Below, piece by piece: positions 1-12,800 of a stretch of DNA of 64,000 nt (position 1 is its first letter; every line of letters starts with the position of its first letter). Made by a program: the position numbers and the translations under genes. Under the pieces are notes generated by a model, which was not told the DNA's origin, did not search any database, and saw nothing but the letters and a program-made list of their open reading frames with translations. This stretch comes from Cladorhizidae sp. MBARI D1340-BT2 (lineage: Eukaryota; Porifera; Demospongiae; Poecilosclerida; Cladorhizidae): positions 33,251,663 to 33,315,662 of the forward strand of contig JAQNBH010000015.1 in the NCBI GenBank assembly GCA_028752905.1, read 5' to 3'.

Positions 1-329
1 CTCTTAGTTTTAGACAAACTTATATGGTGACTAGCTGAAGGTTGCTATTCAGCTAGTGCTTGCAGTGAGCTTATATGCACTTTACATGTATAAGCCCACC
101 ACAAGCCCTATCCCCCCTGGGGGTCATTGGGGAGGGGGGGGGGGGGGGGGGGCATTTGTGTGAGTGCCCATTGAGGACAAAGAAAGAAACACAGACAGGT
201 AGATGGACAGACGGACGGACAGAATGGCCGAGAGAGTTATTAGTCTAGCTGTATACATGTATAAACCAATAGATGAGATGATTAACTTGCCTTACCTTTA
301 CTTTGTCCTCGGATACATTTCCACCTCAG

Positions 330-548
330 GAGGCAGGAGAGTCTCCTCAGGACAAGTTCCACGGCCTGCGTGTGCATTGCTGGGTTCTGGTGTTGATGGG
401 CAAGAGAGAGATAGCCCAGAGCTTCTTCATCGAGCCCACCACTGGGGAGACACACCCTCTGGACTGGAAGGAGTACCTTGGCATCGAGAGTATGTGGAAC
501 CACAGGAACTACTGGGTGAACATGCAAGACTGCTCGAAAGGAGTACAG
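330..548 (+). CDS. DRC7: DRC7 exon a (first in window)
   Basis: The acceptor AG is at 328-329 after a pyrimidine-rich tract, and the donor gtgaat follows 548. The exon has 73 codons, phase 0 at both ends. It encodes the HGLRVHCWVLVLMGKRE and NHRNYWVNMQDC segments, the most conserved part of the family's transglutaminase-like domain. Confidence 0.92.
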
Positions 549-812
549 GTGAATATATTACATATTCATAGATACATACACTACGTACATATATATATAC
601 ACATAGAGTACATACATACATACATACATACAAACAAACACATACATTCAGACATAAGACATAAACACAAATATACATTCATACACATGCATACATACAC
701 ACAAACATACATTCATACATACACACATACATACATTCATACATACACACAAACAAATACATATATTCATACTACATACATATAGACTAAATACACACAA
801 ACAAACACTCTC

Positions 813-852
<40 letters not shown>

Positions 853-3800
853 ACAAACACTCACTCACTCATACATACACACAAACAAACACTCACTCGC
901 TCATACATGCACACAAACAAACACACACACACACAATACACACCACTGATTTTTAACACCGGACCTTTCAACTCCTAGAAGACCCCCCACCCCATACTAT
1001 ACAATATTCAGGTGGATCCACCATCTTGAAGAGAGGTGGAACAGAGACTTCTTGGGTTCATGCACACCCATACTTGAAGATCTTGTCATGGTTACTGCTG
1101 AGGGGTCATGATGACTCGTCTATAGCAAGATTCGTCTCCAACAGTAGCACCCCAGACCTCCTTGTGTGTGTGTGTATATATATATGGCAACCTCTCACCA
1201 TAAATTTACAGGGTAAGGAGAATCGTGCTCCTCCGTGGGAACTTGTTGTGCAATTATACAGCAACAATGATTAATTAATAGGCATACAGGGTTTCATACA
1301 AGTGTGTGTGGGGGGGGGGGGGGGGGATTTTTGTGTGCAGTAGCATGCAAATTTATTGACCATGCCCACTTTATACAAATCACACCCACTTTTATCAAAG
1401 CCTGCACTTTGAACACCAGTCTATTTTTAGAAATCGAGTTTGTTTGCTCCACATACAGCTCTCCACCACTTGTGGACTGAGTAGGGAAAAAATTCAAGCG
1501 AGCTCTTGTGAAGGAGAAGAGACATGGTAGAAAATGGAGAGCTCTTCAAGCTACCAAGTCTCCAGGAGGTGAAGAAAGAGTTGGAGGCCTCATGTGCATA
1601 TTCTGAGATATTTCCATAGATCTTCAAAGTTCTCAACGTTTTGCTGGCTCTACCAGTTGGAGCGGCCTCCGCTGAGATTCCTTCAGGCAAGTGAAGCTTA
1701 TCAAAAATTGTCTTCAATCTAGACTTAGTGACGTTAATCGTGGCAGACTAATGCGTATTCTATCGAAGGACCTTGTCTCTCAACATTAACCTCAATTGCT
1801 ATTGAAAGACCTCAGCTCTTAACAGTTAACCTCAATTGCTATCAAAGGACCTCAGCTCTTAGCAGTTAACCTCAATCCTCAATTGAAGCACCTCAGCTCT
1901 TTTAACAGTTAACCTCAATTGCTATCGAAGGACCTCAGCTCTCAACAGTTAACTTCAATTGCTATTGAAGCACCTCATCTCAACAGTTGACTTCCAATCA
2001 CATATACACATATACAAACAGCAAAATCATAGAATGGTATAATAATGTAACTTTACAATAACTTCTCAATTCCTGATGAAGACTAGAGCATCTAGTCAAA
2101 ACATCGAGAGAATACAATTTGAAGTTGATTATTGAGAAGGTTATTGTAATGTTATTATGTCAACTGAGAGTTCATTGAGGATAATGTAACTGTTGAAATT
2201 TCTGGGGGGTGGGGGAACTCAAGCGTGGGAGTCAAGCAGGGGCAAGTGTATCCCCTACCTCTCCTGGCTTAGCCATGTGCCGCCAGCAGGAAAATTGCTA
2301 TGGCACCCAATGCATGAATATCCCTAATGAACTAGTCACCATCTGCGAATCTTGAACTGCAAGAAATCCCTCTTCCCTAAATGCTATATCCTGAGTATTA
2401 TCAACTATCATCGTAATTAAGTCCTCCATTGAGTAACACCCAGCAATTATCATTATTATCGTCAACACTCTCTTATATAGGATATGACCTATGACCTGGG
2501 AGATGCTGCGACCTGGGAGTTCTTTTTCCCCAAGGTGGACAAACCTCTACTCGTCCTTCCTGGGGAAGACCCAACCCTAATAGAGCTAGAAGAGGAGGAG
2601 GAGGAGGTTTGTAGCACCCTGTGATTACATAGTCTAATTTGTGCCTTGTAACATAAGTGATAAGTTTCTTTTCTGTTTCTAGACCAGTTTCTAAAAACAG
2701 AAAATGGTTTGATTTGTAGTAGCAGTTGCTATTTTTGGCTTTAATTTAGGGGTCATTCCATGTCAAAACTGAAAATCTGCCTTCATCTCTCAGATTTTTG
2801 TAAAATTTTGGGGAATGATTGGGATCCATGAGTAACGGCCAGAGCTAAAATATTTTTGGTCGCACCCACTTAATTAGTGAGATACGTGCTGACGAACTTT
2901 GGGCTAATTAGCACTACCTCGGCAATTCAAATGCCCGTATCTTTGGAAGTATAGCTCCTGTAGAGCTGGTTCTGGGGTCATTTTGAAGCACTTTTCAATG
3001 CCTATAATTTGTTTCAGACAATCTTTCTCTTCAAATCAACCAGAAAAAAGGTATCACAATTTATAAACGTCAAACTTGAACCCTCCCAAAATATATCCTT
3101 CAAATTTTTCCTTTTGCTAAAGGTACATCATAATGTAAACAAGCTTCCCTGTAAGTTTTGTGATGGGCACTTTGACAGTTTTTGAGCAATAAGCAATTAT
3201 ATACAGCATAACCATACGAAAATGTACTCATACTTAGGGACACCCATTATATAGCTATTGATGCTCTCCAGGCCTTAGTAATAGGTATATATGTGCATCA
3301 TCGTAATTTGCACCTGATCGCAGGTGACAGATCTATCAATCCCTGACATCTATTGGGGGGAATGTTCCCAAGAGCTGGCAGGCATATTCAGGTCTTAGAG
3401 GAATCCCATGAAAAATCCCAGGGGGTAATTCCAGGTTGGTTGGCTATAATTATAATGTTAAGTCCTGCTCAGTTGGTACAGTCACTTCTAAATTCACTTG
3501 AACCGAGTTCTTGGTCATTGCAGACTTCGTGGAGAACTACAGTTCCATAATTCAGGATGCAGCTCAGTCATTCCACTGGAACAATCTCCAGGGAACAATC
3601 TCCAGGCAACAATCCACCCTTTCGTGTGTTATTATCGGCGTGACAAACAAGATAAAACACCTGAACACACAAATTTCGTCATCAGATCAGAATGTAACAT
3701 TCATGATACTGTGGCAGTTCATCTGTTTCAAAAACTGCTGCTTCAGTTCCTCAATAAGAAACTTGGTCAGGACCCTAAAAGAATTGACTATTTCTCTGAT

Positions 3801-6800
3801 GGTTGCGCTGCCCAATACAAGAACCGGAAGAACTTTATCAATTTGTACTTCCATAAAGATGATTTTAGTGTCCAAGCTGAATGGCACTTTTTTGCTACAT
3901 CACATGGGAAAGGACCATCCGTTGGAATTGGTGGGACAATAAATAGGTTAGCAGCTAGAGCCAGTCTCCAACGACCATATGATCAACAGATCACCACTCC
4001 TCGCCAACTTTTTGAATTCACAGATTCAGAGATAGAGAATATCAACTGTCAGTTTACAACAATGGAACAGTATGAACAAGAAGCCAAACTACTCAAAGTG
4101 AGATTTGAAGTGGCACGCACAATCCCGGGCACACAAAAGTTGCATTGCTTCATTCCAATCTCTTAGAAAACGGTCACAGTTTGAACCTTTTCATTCTCAC
4201 CTCAGGAACGACAGGAACTTGTGAATCTCACTCCCGAGATGATTGATCAGTGTTTCAGCCATAAATGGTTATGTGACAGTGGCTTATGATGGCCACTGGT
4301 GGGTTGCATGTGTCAAGGAATGCACACCAGAGAAGCATGAGGTGGAGGTTACCTTCCTCTATCCCCATGGACCGTCCCCATCATACATATATCCGGACCC
4401 ACCAGACCAACTGACAGTTCACTGCCAAGATGTGCTAACAACTGTTGAACCAATCACTGCGACGGGGGAAGAACATATTCCATTTCCAACAGAGAATCGA
4501 GTGCTGCTGTTGCTGCGTTGAAAAAGAAAACCTAACAGTTACAGATATGTGTGAACATGAACTCGATACAAGTTGACTTTATCTTAGTGTGTACCATACT
4601 GTGCCACACAATTTAGATAATTCTGGTAGTCCATTAATTCGCGATTTTTGAATTGACATGCCATACATAATTGTTCATAACTCAAAACTGTCAGAGTGCC
4701 CATCACAAAATTTACAGGGAAGCTTGTTTACATCATAAGGTACCTTTAGCAACAAATTGAAGAAATTTGAAGGATATAATTTTTGGGGGTTCAAGTTTGA
4801 AGTTTATAAATTGTGATATCTTTTTTCTGGTTGATTTGAAAAGAAAGATTATCAGAGACAAATTATAGGCCTTGAAAAGTGCTTCAAAATGACCCCAGAA
4901 CCAGCTCTACAGGAGCTATACTTCCAAAGATACGGGCATTTGAATTTCCGAGGTAGTCCCAAAGTTCGTTGGCACGTATCTCACTAATTAAGTGGGTGTG
5001 ACCAAAAATATTTTAGCTCTGGCCGTTACTCATGGATCCCAATCATTCCCCAAAATTTTACAAAAATCTGAGAGATGAAGGCACATTTTCAGTTGATTTG
5101 ACATGGAATGACCCTTAGGCTCTCTTAGTGGAATGATTCAGCAGTTTAAAAAGTGAATAGATACATTCATTAATTGAAGCCATCATCAGGAAACCTTTTT
5201 TGTCTGACTTGTCAAGAATATGGCTTAGTAGGAGGGGCTAGCAACACAGCCGATGCAGACTTAATCAGCTCTCCACCCCATCCCATAAAAATATAGTAGG
5301 AAGATAAAGAGCTAGTGCAGTGATAAAAATTTAGTAACTGTCACAGAACTTGCGTTAATGTTGGTTGCCCACCTGAGGTTTCGAGGTTTCCATCACACCC
5401 CCACATTATACCATTATAAATAGAGTTCTTTGGTACTGGAAAAGTTCTGCATATGGAGGTGTAACAACCATGTCTGGAGGTGTAACAACCATGTCTGGAG
5501 GTATAGAAAACATGTCTGGAGGTGTAGAAAACATGTCTGGAGGTGTAACAACCATGTCTGGAGGTGTAACAACCATGTCTGGAGGTGTAACAACCATATC
5601 TGGAGGTGTAGAAAACATGTCTGGAGGTGTAACAACCATGTTTGGAGGTGTAGAAAACATGTCTGGAGGTGTAACAACCATATCTGGAGGTGTAGAAAAC
5701 ATGTCTGGAGGTGTAACAACCATGTCTGGAGGTGTAGAAAACATGTCTGGAGGTGTAGAAAACATGTCTGGAGGTGTAGCAAACATGTCTGGAGGCGTAG
5801 AAAACATGTCTGGAGGTGTAGAAAACATGTCTGGAGGTGTAACAACCATGTCTGGAGGTGTAGAAAACATGTCTGGAGGTGTAGAAAACATGTCTGGAGG
5901 TGTAACAATCATGTCTGGAGGCATAACAACCATGTCTGGAGGTGTAGAAAACATGTCTGGAGGTGTAGAAAACATGTCTGGAGGTGTAACAACCATGTCT
6001 GGAGGTGTAGAAAACATGTCTGGAGGTGTAGAAAACATGTCTGGAGGTGTAGCAAACATGTCTGGAGGTGTAGAAAACATGTCTGGAGGTGTAGAAAACA
6101 TGTCTGGAGGTGCAGCAAATGTCTGGAGGTGTAGAAAACATGTCTGGAGGTGTAACAACCATGTCTGGAGGTGTAGAAAACATGTCTGGAGGTGTAGAAA
6201 ACATGTCTGGAGGTGTAGCAAACATGTCTGGAGGTGTAGAAAACATGTCTGGAGGTGTAGAAAATATGTCTGGAGGTGTAGAAAACATGTCTGGAGGTGT
6301 AGAAAACAAGTCTGGAGGTGTAGCGAAATGTCTGGAGGTGTAGAAAACATATCTGGAGGTGTAGAAAACATGTCTGGAGGTGTAGAAAACATGTCTGGAG
6401 GTGTAACAACCATGTCTGGAGGCGTAGAAAACATGTCTGGAGGTGTAACAACCATGTCTGGAGGTGTAGAAAATATGTCTGGAGGTGTAACAACCATGTC
6501 TGGAGGTGTAGAAAACATGTCTGGAGGTGTAACAACCATGTCTGGAGGTGTAGAAAACATGTCTGGAGGTGTAGAAAACATGTCTGGAGGTGTAGAAAAC
6601 ATGTCTGGAGGTGTAGCAAACACGTCTGGAGGTGTAGCAAACACGTCTGGAGGTGTAGCAAACACGTCTGGAGGTGTAGCAAACACGTCTGGAGGTGTAG
6701 CCAACGTGTCTGGGTTTGAGCTCAAGATGCACAGTTCTGTTTTGCATTACACCTACTCCCCCGAAGACATTCTCATGAGAGCAGCACAGCTGGTACTTCA

Positions 6801-9800
6801 AGAAGAGTCAAGGTCGACAAGCTGCAGTTATTGGGAAAAGCCTTGCTGGTGTTAGTGCAAGACTAGCGGTGTGTTTGGCGACCTTCATGCAAGAAGGTGG
6901 CCATTCTCAAGGCACTCCTTTATTGCAAGTGTGTGCATTGCATTACAAGTGCCATGTCTCAAGCAAAAAGCATCAGTATAACCCAGGAGCCAAGAAGCCA
7001 ATATCAAGTCAGCTAATGAGGCAAGCATTGCAGCCTCCCTGAAAACTAGCCTGCTTTCTTGGCAAAGCAGGATCAGCCAATGTCAAAGTACTCTGTGTTT
7101 AGTGACAAGAGAAGCTGCCTCAAGGCTAGTACTCTTGAATACCTACAGATGATCAAGCTTCATGCTTTTCATTTCCAACTGTGTTGGGTGCAGACCAAAG
7201 TAATGAATTGGTTTTGTGTGAGTGAGTGTGAGGATGTCTCAGCATGCTTGAAGTCTGCCTGTCTCCCAAATTTGTATACTTCCCCTAAAAAATGAAATCA
7301 AAGTGGGGATGTTCCTTAAATCAAAAACTCTTAATGGAAGCTCTACATAGGACATATTCTTTCATGATTGTGCACTCTCAACTTCCCTTTATATATTTTC
7401 ACACATGTACGTGTAAAATGCCTCGATGCTGACACTTGGGGTATCCAGCCTAATGAGAAGATGGAACACTTCCAGCTACCTGCCTCCTGGACTCTACCCA
7501 TCTATATCTCACCACAAAGTAATTGAATTTTGATTATGCTAAAAATGTGTTACAGATTTGTAATGAAGTTCATTTTCTTTGCCTTAACTTATGATTTAAT
7601 TAGATCTTGAGAGCCGGTGCCCCAAAGGCACTAAGACTATTCTGTACTGTCAGGCACAACTGGATAAATTTGCAGAGTACCTCAACCCAGATGGCCTGGT
7701 GACCAGACTCACTTTGTTCAATGACATTGCAAGTACGTTTAGCATCCCGCTACAGGTACACAGTATATACCACTTTCCTGGCACACATGCAGAGATTACT
7801 AACTTAACTGCAAATCCCTCGGTTGGCATGATTTAAAACAAGTTTGTGATGGTAAATCTGACATTCTGACATTTCTTCAGATATATCTTTAGTATACTGT
7901 CTTTAGTATACTGATATATCTTTAGTATACTGATATATCATTAACATACTGATATAGTGCCTACCAGCATAAATGTCCCCAAATACTTAAACGTTTATAA
8001 ATAAGCATGTTTATATATATGCTTTTATCTATGGATTTATCTATGGATAGTGTATAGGGGAGCCCTCTGTGCACAGTGCCATTCCCATTTTCTACATAGT
8101 ATTAACCACATTCAGGCAACAAAATGTTTGCAGCATACAAAACACTTTCATAGACTTTCCTTGGCAGTACTATGTGGGTTGTTTGCCTTACTTCGTAGCA
8201 CTTAAAATATTAACTAAGTGGCTAGTGGCTGTGTGATTAAAAATTAAAAAAAAATTATAATTTGACCTAACCTCAAATAAAATTTCTGGATGTAAGTGCA
8301 ATTTAAAATTACATAAAAAGTAACCAACCCCCCAATGAATTAAGCTATAGAATGGCTGTTATGATATTGACCTAGTTACATCCAATTTAGTTATGAGGTT
8401 CGGGTGGGTGGAGTCACAAGACATAAGTAAAAATGCGGCAGTGTGACTTGTATGTTTTTATAGGATTTCCCAACTCATTTCCCCTTCCAATAAGCACTTT
8501 CATATGAACAGGTTCTGATTGGTCCATATTTTAATCTTAGCTTTCCGGATCAAAAAAATGTTGTCGTGCTTTTGGGGGTTGTTTTTTAAATATTTTTGAC
8601 ATTTCTATATATAAAAGTTATTTGGAAACTGGTATATATGCCAGGCACTATATTATTTGGGGTGGTTATGCTGGCAGGGACTATGTTATTTGGGGGTGTT
8701 ATGCTGGCAGGCACTATATTATTTGGGGTGGATATGCTGGCAGGCACTGTATTATTTGGGGTGGTTATGCTGGCAGGCACTATATTATTTGGGGGTGGTT
8801 ATGCTGGCAGGCACTGTATTATTTGGGGTGGTTATGCTGGCAGGCACTGTATTATTTGGAGTGGTTATGCTGGCAGGCACTATATTATTTGGGGTGATTA
8901 TGCTGGCAGGCACTATATTATTTGGGGTGGTTATGCTGGCAGGCACTGTATTATTTGGGGTGGTTATGCTGGCAGGCACTATATTATTTGGGGTGGTTAT
9001 GCTGGCAGGCACTGTATTATTTGGGGTGGTTATGCTGGCAAGCACTATATTATTTGGGGTGGTTATGCTGGCAGGCACTGTATTATTTGGGGTGGTTATG
9101 CTGGCAGGCACTATATTATTTGGGGTGGTTATGCTGGCAGGCACTGTATTATTTGGGGTGGATATGCTGGCAGGCACTATATATTTCAGGTGGTTATGCT
9201 GGCAGGCACTGTATTACTTCTTATGATAAAAAATTTCCCTTTCCTTTCCTTTACTTGCGATTATCAAACAGGGACACAAAAAACAGAAGTGAGGCAAATG
9301 TACAAATTCAGAAATGACCTTCTGAAGAATCAAGTCAAGGACATCAGGTCAGGAGAAGTCTGCGATCATTTCGACCCAGGACGGCAAAAATCACTCAAAA
9401 GTACATCAAAACAATCGTTATTATTCTTGCATATTGTTTACTGCCCAACCCATTGATACAGCTCACACATACTACGACTACAATCCTTTACGAGCTGGCC
9501 ACAGGACTTTGGAATTCTACTCCCAGTAAGCTCTACATATGTGACGAGATCTGAGAAATGGTCCAACATAATAAATGTTGGGTTACTGTTATTAGAGAGT
9601 TCAAAACTAGCTAGCGGAACTTTCAATAACCAGCTTGTAAATCCATCCCAAAGAAAAGACATGAAAGGCAGAGGCAAAGAAGATATAGATACTGAGGGCT
9701 AAGACTTGGAAGAGTGTTTTTTTAAAACATTTTTTTCCCCTGGTGCAATTGCAGATACTGTTGCTTCGCTGAAACTAAGCTCTGTCAAATGACTCAGATA

Positions 9801-12800
9801 CTGTTGCTTCACTGTAACTAAGCTCTATGTAAACACGACTCAGATACTGTTGCTTCGCTGAAACTAAGCTCTGTAAAATGACTCAGCTATACTGTTGCTT
9901 CACTGTGACTATGCTCTATGTAAACATGACTATTTACCAGTGCCAGGGTTGACTGTTTGACCAAAAGAGAGATCAGCCCCAAAGAAATGACAGAGCACTT
10001 TGAGGGACGTTCAGACTTCCTATACTACCGACAGGTCACATACGAGAAAGAGTCCATCAAGCTCAACGCTTCAACTAGAAAGGCTGCTCCCAATTGCATC
10101 GTGAAGATAATGGATAAGTTTCACCCAAACCCTGCACTTCCTGCCAACAGTGCTGTGGCTGAGAGGTATTTTATGCTGGCTGACTGTCGCATAAAAGTGG
10201 TATACCAGCTGGAGGAAGGACGGATCACCGCATCGACAATTGAGTTTAAGACTCCACCCACTGTTGCCGACCAGACAACGATCTTGACTTATCAGCCTGA
10301 CGAGATTCAGACGCACCAGGTTCAGTTTTAGTTCGTGCTTTGTAGAATCGTGAATAGATGACATACAAGGATGTGTGTGCTCTATATAGGTGGATCCTTT
10401 CCTCAAGCCAGCAAAAAACAGACAGGTGTTTGAGCAATTGGAACAGCTTATTCAGACTCAGGACAAAGTCATAAAGGATGTGAGACTATCAGAAGAAGAG
10501 GTCAGTGTGGATCATAATGTCAATGAATTATATTACACTGGACAGAGAATGTGGTACATCACATGACTAGGCTGTACAATAGTGTTAATTGGGGACTCCC
10601 AATGTTGTCACTTGCCTTCAGTCATGCCCACTCATCCTAGAGGCCTCATAGGAAATGGATTTTCAACAGATCCAATGAGCACCGTACGTGCATGATGCTG
10701 TCTATAGGAACCAAATTATAGGAATGGAAAGCTCACAAGATTGGCTACGATCCAATATACTCTTCATGTTTATTTAAGAAACAGTCGGGAAGGGAAATAT
10801 GAACAATGGAAGTCAGGGTGTCATAGAACTGAGCCTACCTGCAAGCTTGCTGCTCAGAACCCATTGCCAGTCTGCTGATGCAGGGGAGCTCAAGTGCTGG
10901 TCCAAATACAGAGGTGCCTGCTTAGTGAGCGAGGCCTGGACAAACCAGTAAGCTGCCATTTGGCAGTGGTTGTTAGAACCAGCAGCAAGCTCGCAGGTGG
11001 GCTTGGTACTAACAACCCCACCCATCCCCCCCCCCCCCCCCACACACACACACACACTGCATATTTCACAGCCAATTTGCAACCAATTTTGTGGGCTTCC
11101 GACCCTTTTCCTGTTAATAACCATGTGGGCATGGCTGAATCTACATGACATCATAATGGATTTTTATATGCTGGTTTAATATTTATTACAAGAGCATAAA
11201 ATAATAATGATCCACCTAGTAACAGTGTAGCGATAATTGCTGAGAATTGCACACACCTTACCCAAGACTGCAGCCATACTGCAAGCCAGGGACGACGAGG
11301 ACCTCAACACGAGCCTGAGCATTTCCATCTATGACGTTAAGCGTAACGAGACGGCACGGCAGCACAGGGAGGAGCTGGAGCAGAAGCAACAGGAGGAGGA
11401 GAGGATCAGGAAGGAGAAGCAGCAAGACTACCTGGCCCCATTCCTGGCTCGCATCGGAGACCCTGGCAGACTTACCAAGGAACAGATGATGGAAGTCTCT
11501 CAGGTGCAATAACTTGAGATTATCGTGTCCGTTCTTTAATAGTGTGGGAAATGCCCCTACATATTTGGAGATTCAATTCCATCTTTTGAGAGTCAATACG
11601 CTTTTTTTTGTGTGTTTGTTCTGTATGTGAGTGTGTGTGTGAGTGTGTGTGTGTGTGTGTCAGCAGCAAAGATGCTGAGACCATACCTTGTGTTGAAGAG
11701 GTGTATCTATCTATAAGTCATAAGTGCCCTGAGTTTTGCAACAATGGTGAGGGAAATGTGAGAAACTGAGCTAGCAAGGGGCAAGAGAGTTCAGGTCAGC
11801 AGAAGCACATGCTGTGAGGCAGATGACAGCACCATCTAGATTTGCTTAACAAACAAAAAAAATGTCAGAGAGAAAAAAGAGCAGAAATCTTTGAAGAGCG
11901 ACAACAATTTTCAAGCAAGCAGACTGAGACGAACATACCAGGACAGCTCTGGTTTGTTTCTTTATTGTATATATAGTTCAGGAGTGGACACAATACACAA
12001 AAGCTAGTTCAGATACCGGTATATACACACCAGTACTTCTAGGGATATTACAACGTACTGCTATAGAGATATGTACTGGCAATAAATATCATGATTATTT
12101 GTGTATCTGCATGCAGGCTTGCCTGAGGGATATGCGCATGAGGCTAGTGAATGTGGCCAACATTGTACGAGGGAGGTTCGAGTTGGAGACGGAGAAGCTG
12201 CAGCAGAAGCAGGCATGGTACAAGTCTAAGCAGGGTTCCCTCACCAAAGAGGAAGAGTCGGAGTACATCGCCTTCTGCAGCAGTTCCATGTTCAGCCTAC
12301 ACATCCTGGAGCTACGGCTCTCTGCGTACGTTTGTGGAGTGGCTATTATTAGATATATATGCGACCAGGAAATAAGACACTGTCTATAATTATTCAGCAA
12401 AGAGGAGGAGCCTCGGCCTAGAACCCGGGAGGGAGGGGAGGCGGGATGACCGTGGGACCTATTTTTACTGGTTCATATACCGACCTTGAATCTAATTAAT
12501 AATACCAGCACAGTAGTATAATCTGACCACAAGTGTCTTAACAAGTTAATGTTAAATATACTGGCCATGGATCTAGTATAATCTGAATTACAAATATCTT
12601 AATGGATTAATTTGTTAACATGGCTCTAGTATAATCTGACCACAAATACCTTAAATATACAAATATACTGGCCATGGATCTAGTATAATCTGACCACAAT
12701 TTTTAACAGGTTAATATGCTGACCATTAAACTTATTTATTCAATGCAGGCACAAGTCAAAAGCTCCTTTAAAATACGTGGCACTCGAGAAAAAGCTAAAA

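Noticed and set aside
5341..6855. Open frames of 160-490 codons rich in TPPDMF or MSGGVEN
   Set aside because: They come from a 21-bp minisatellite inside a DRC7 intron, open in several frames on both strands.
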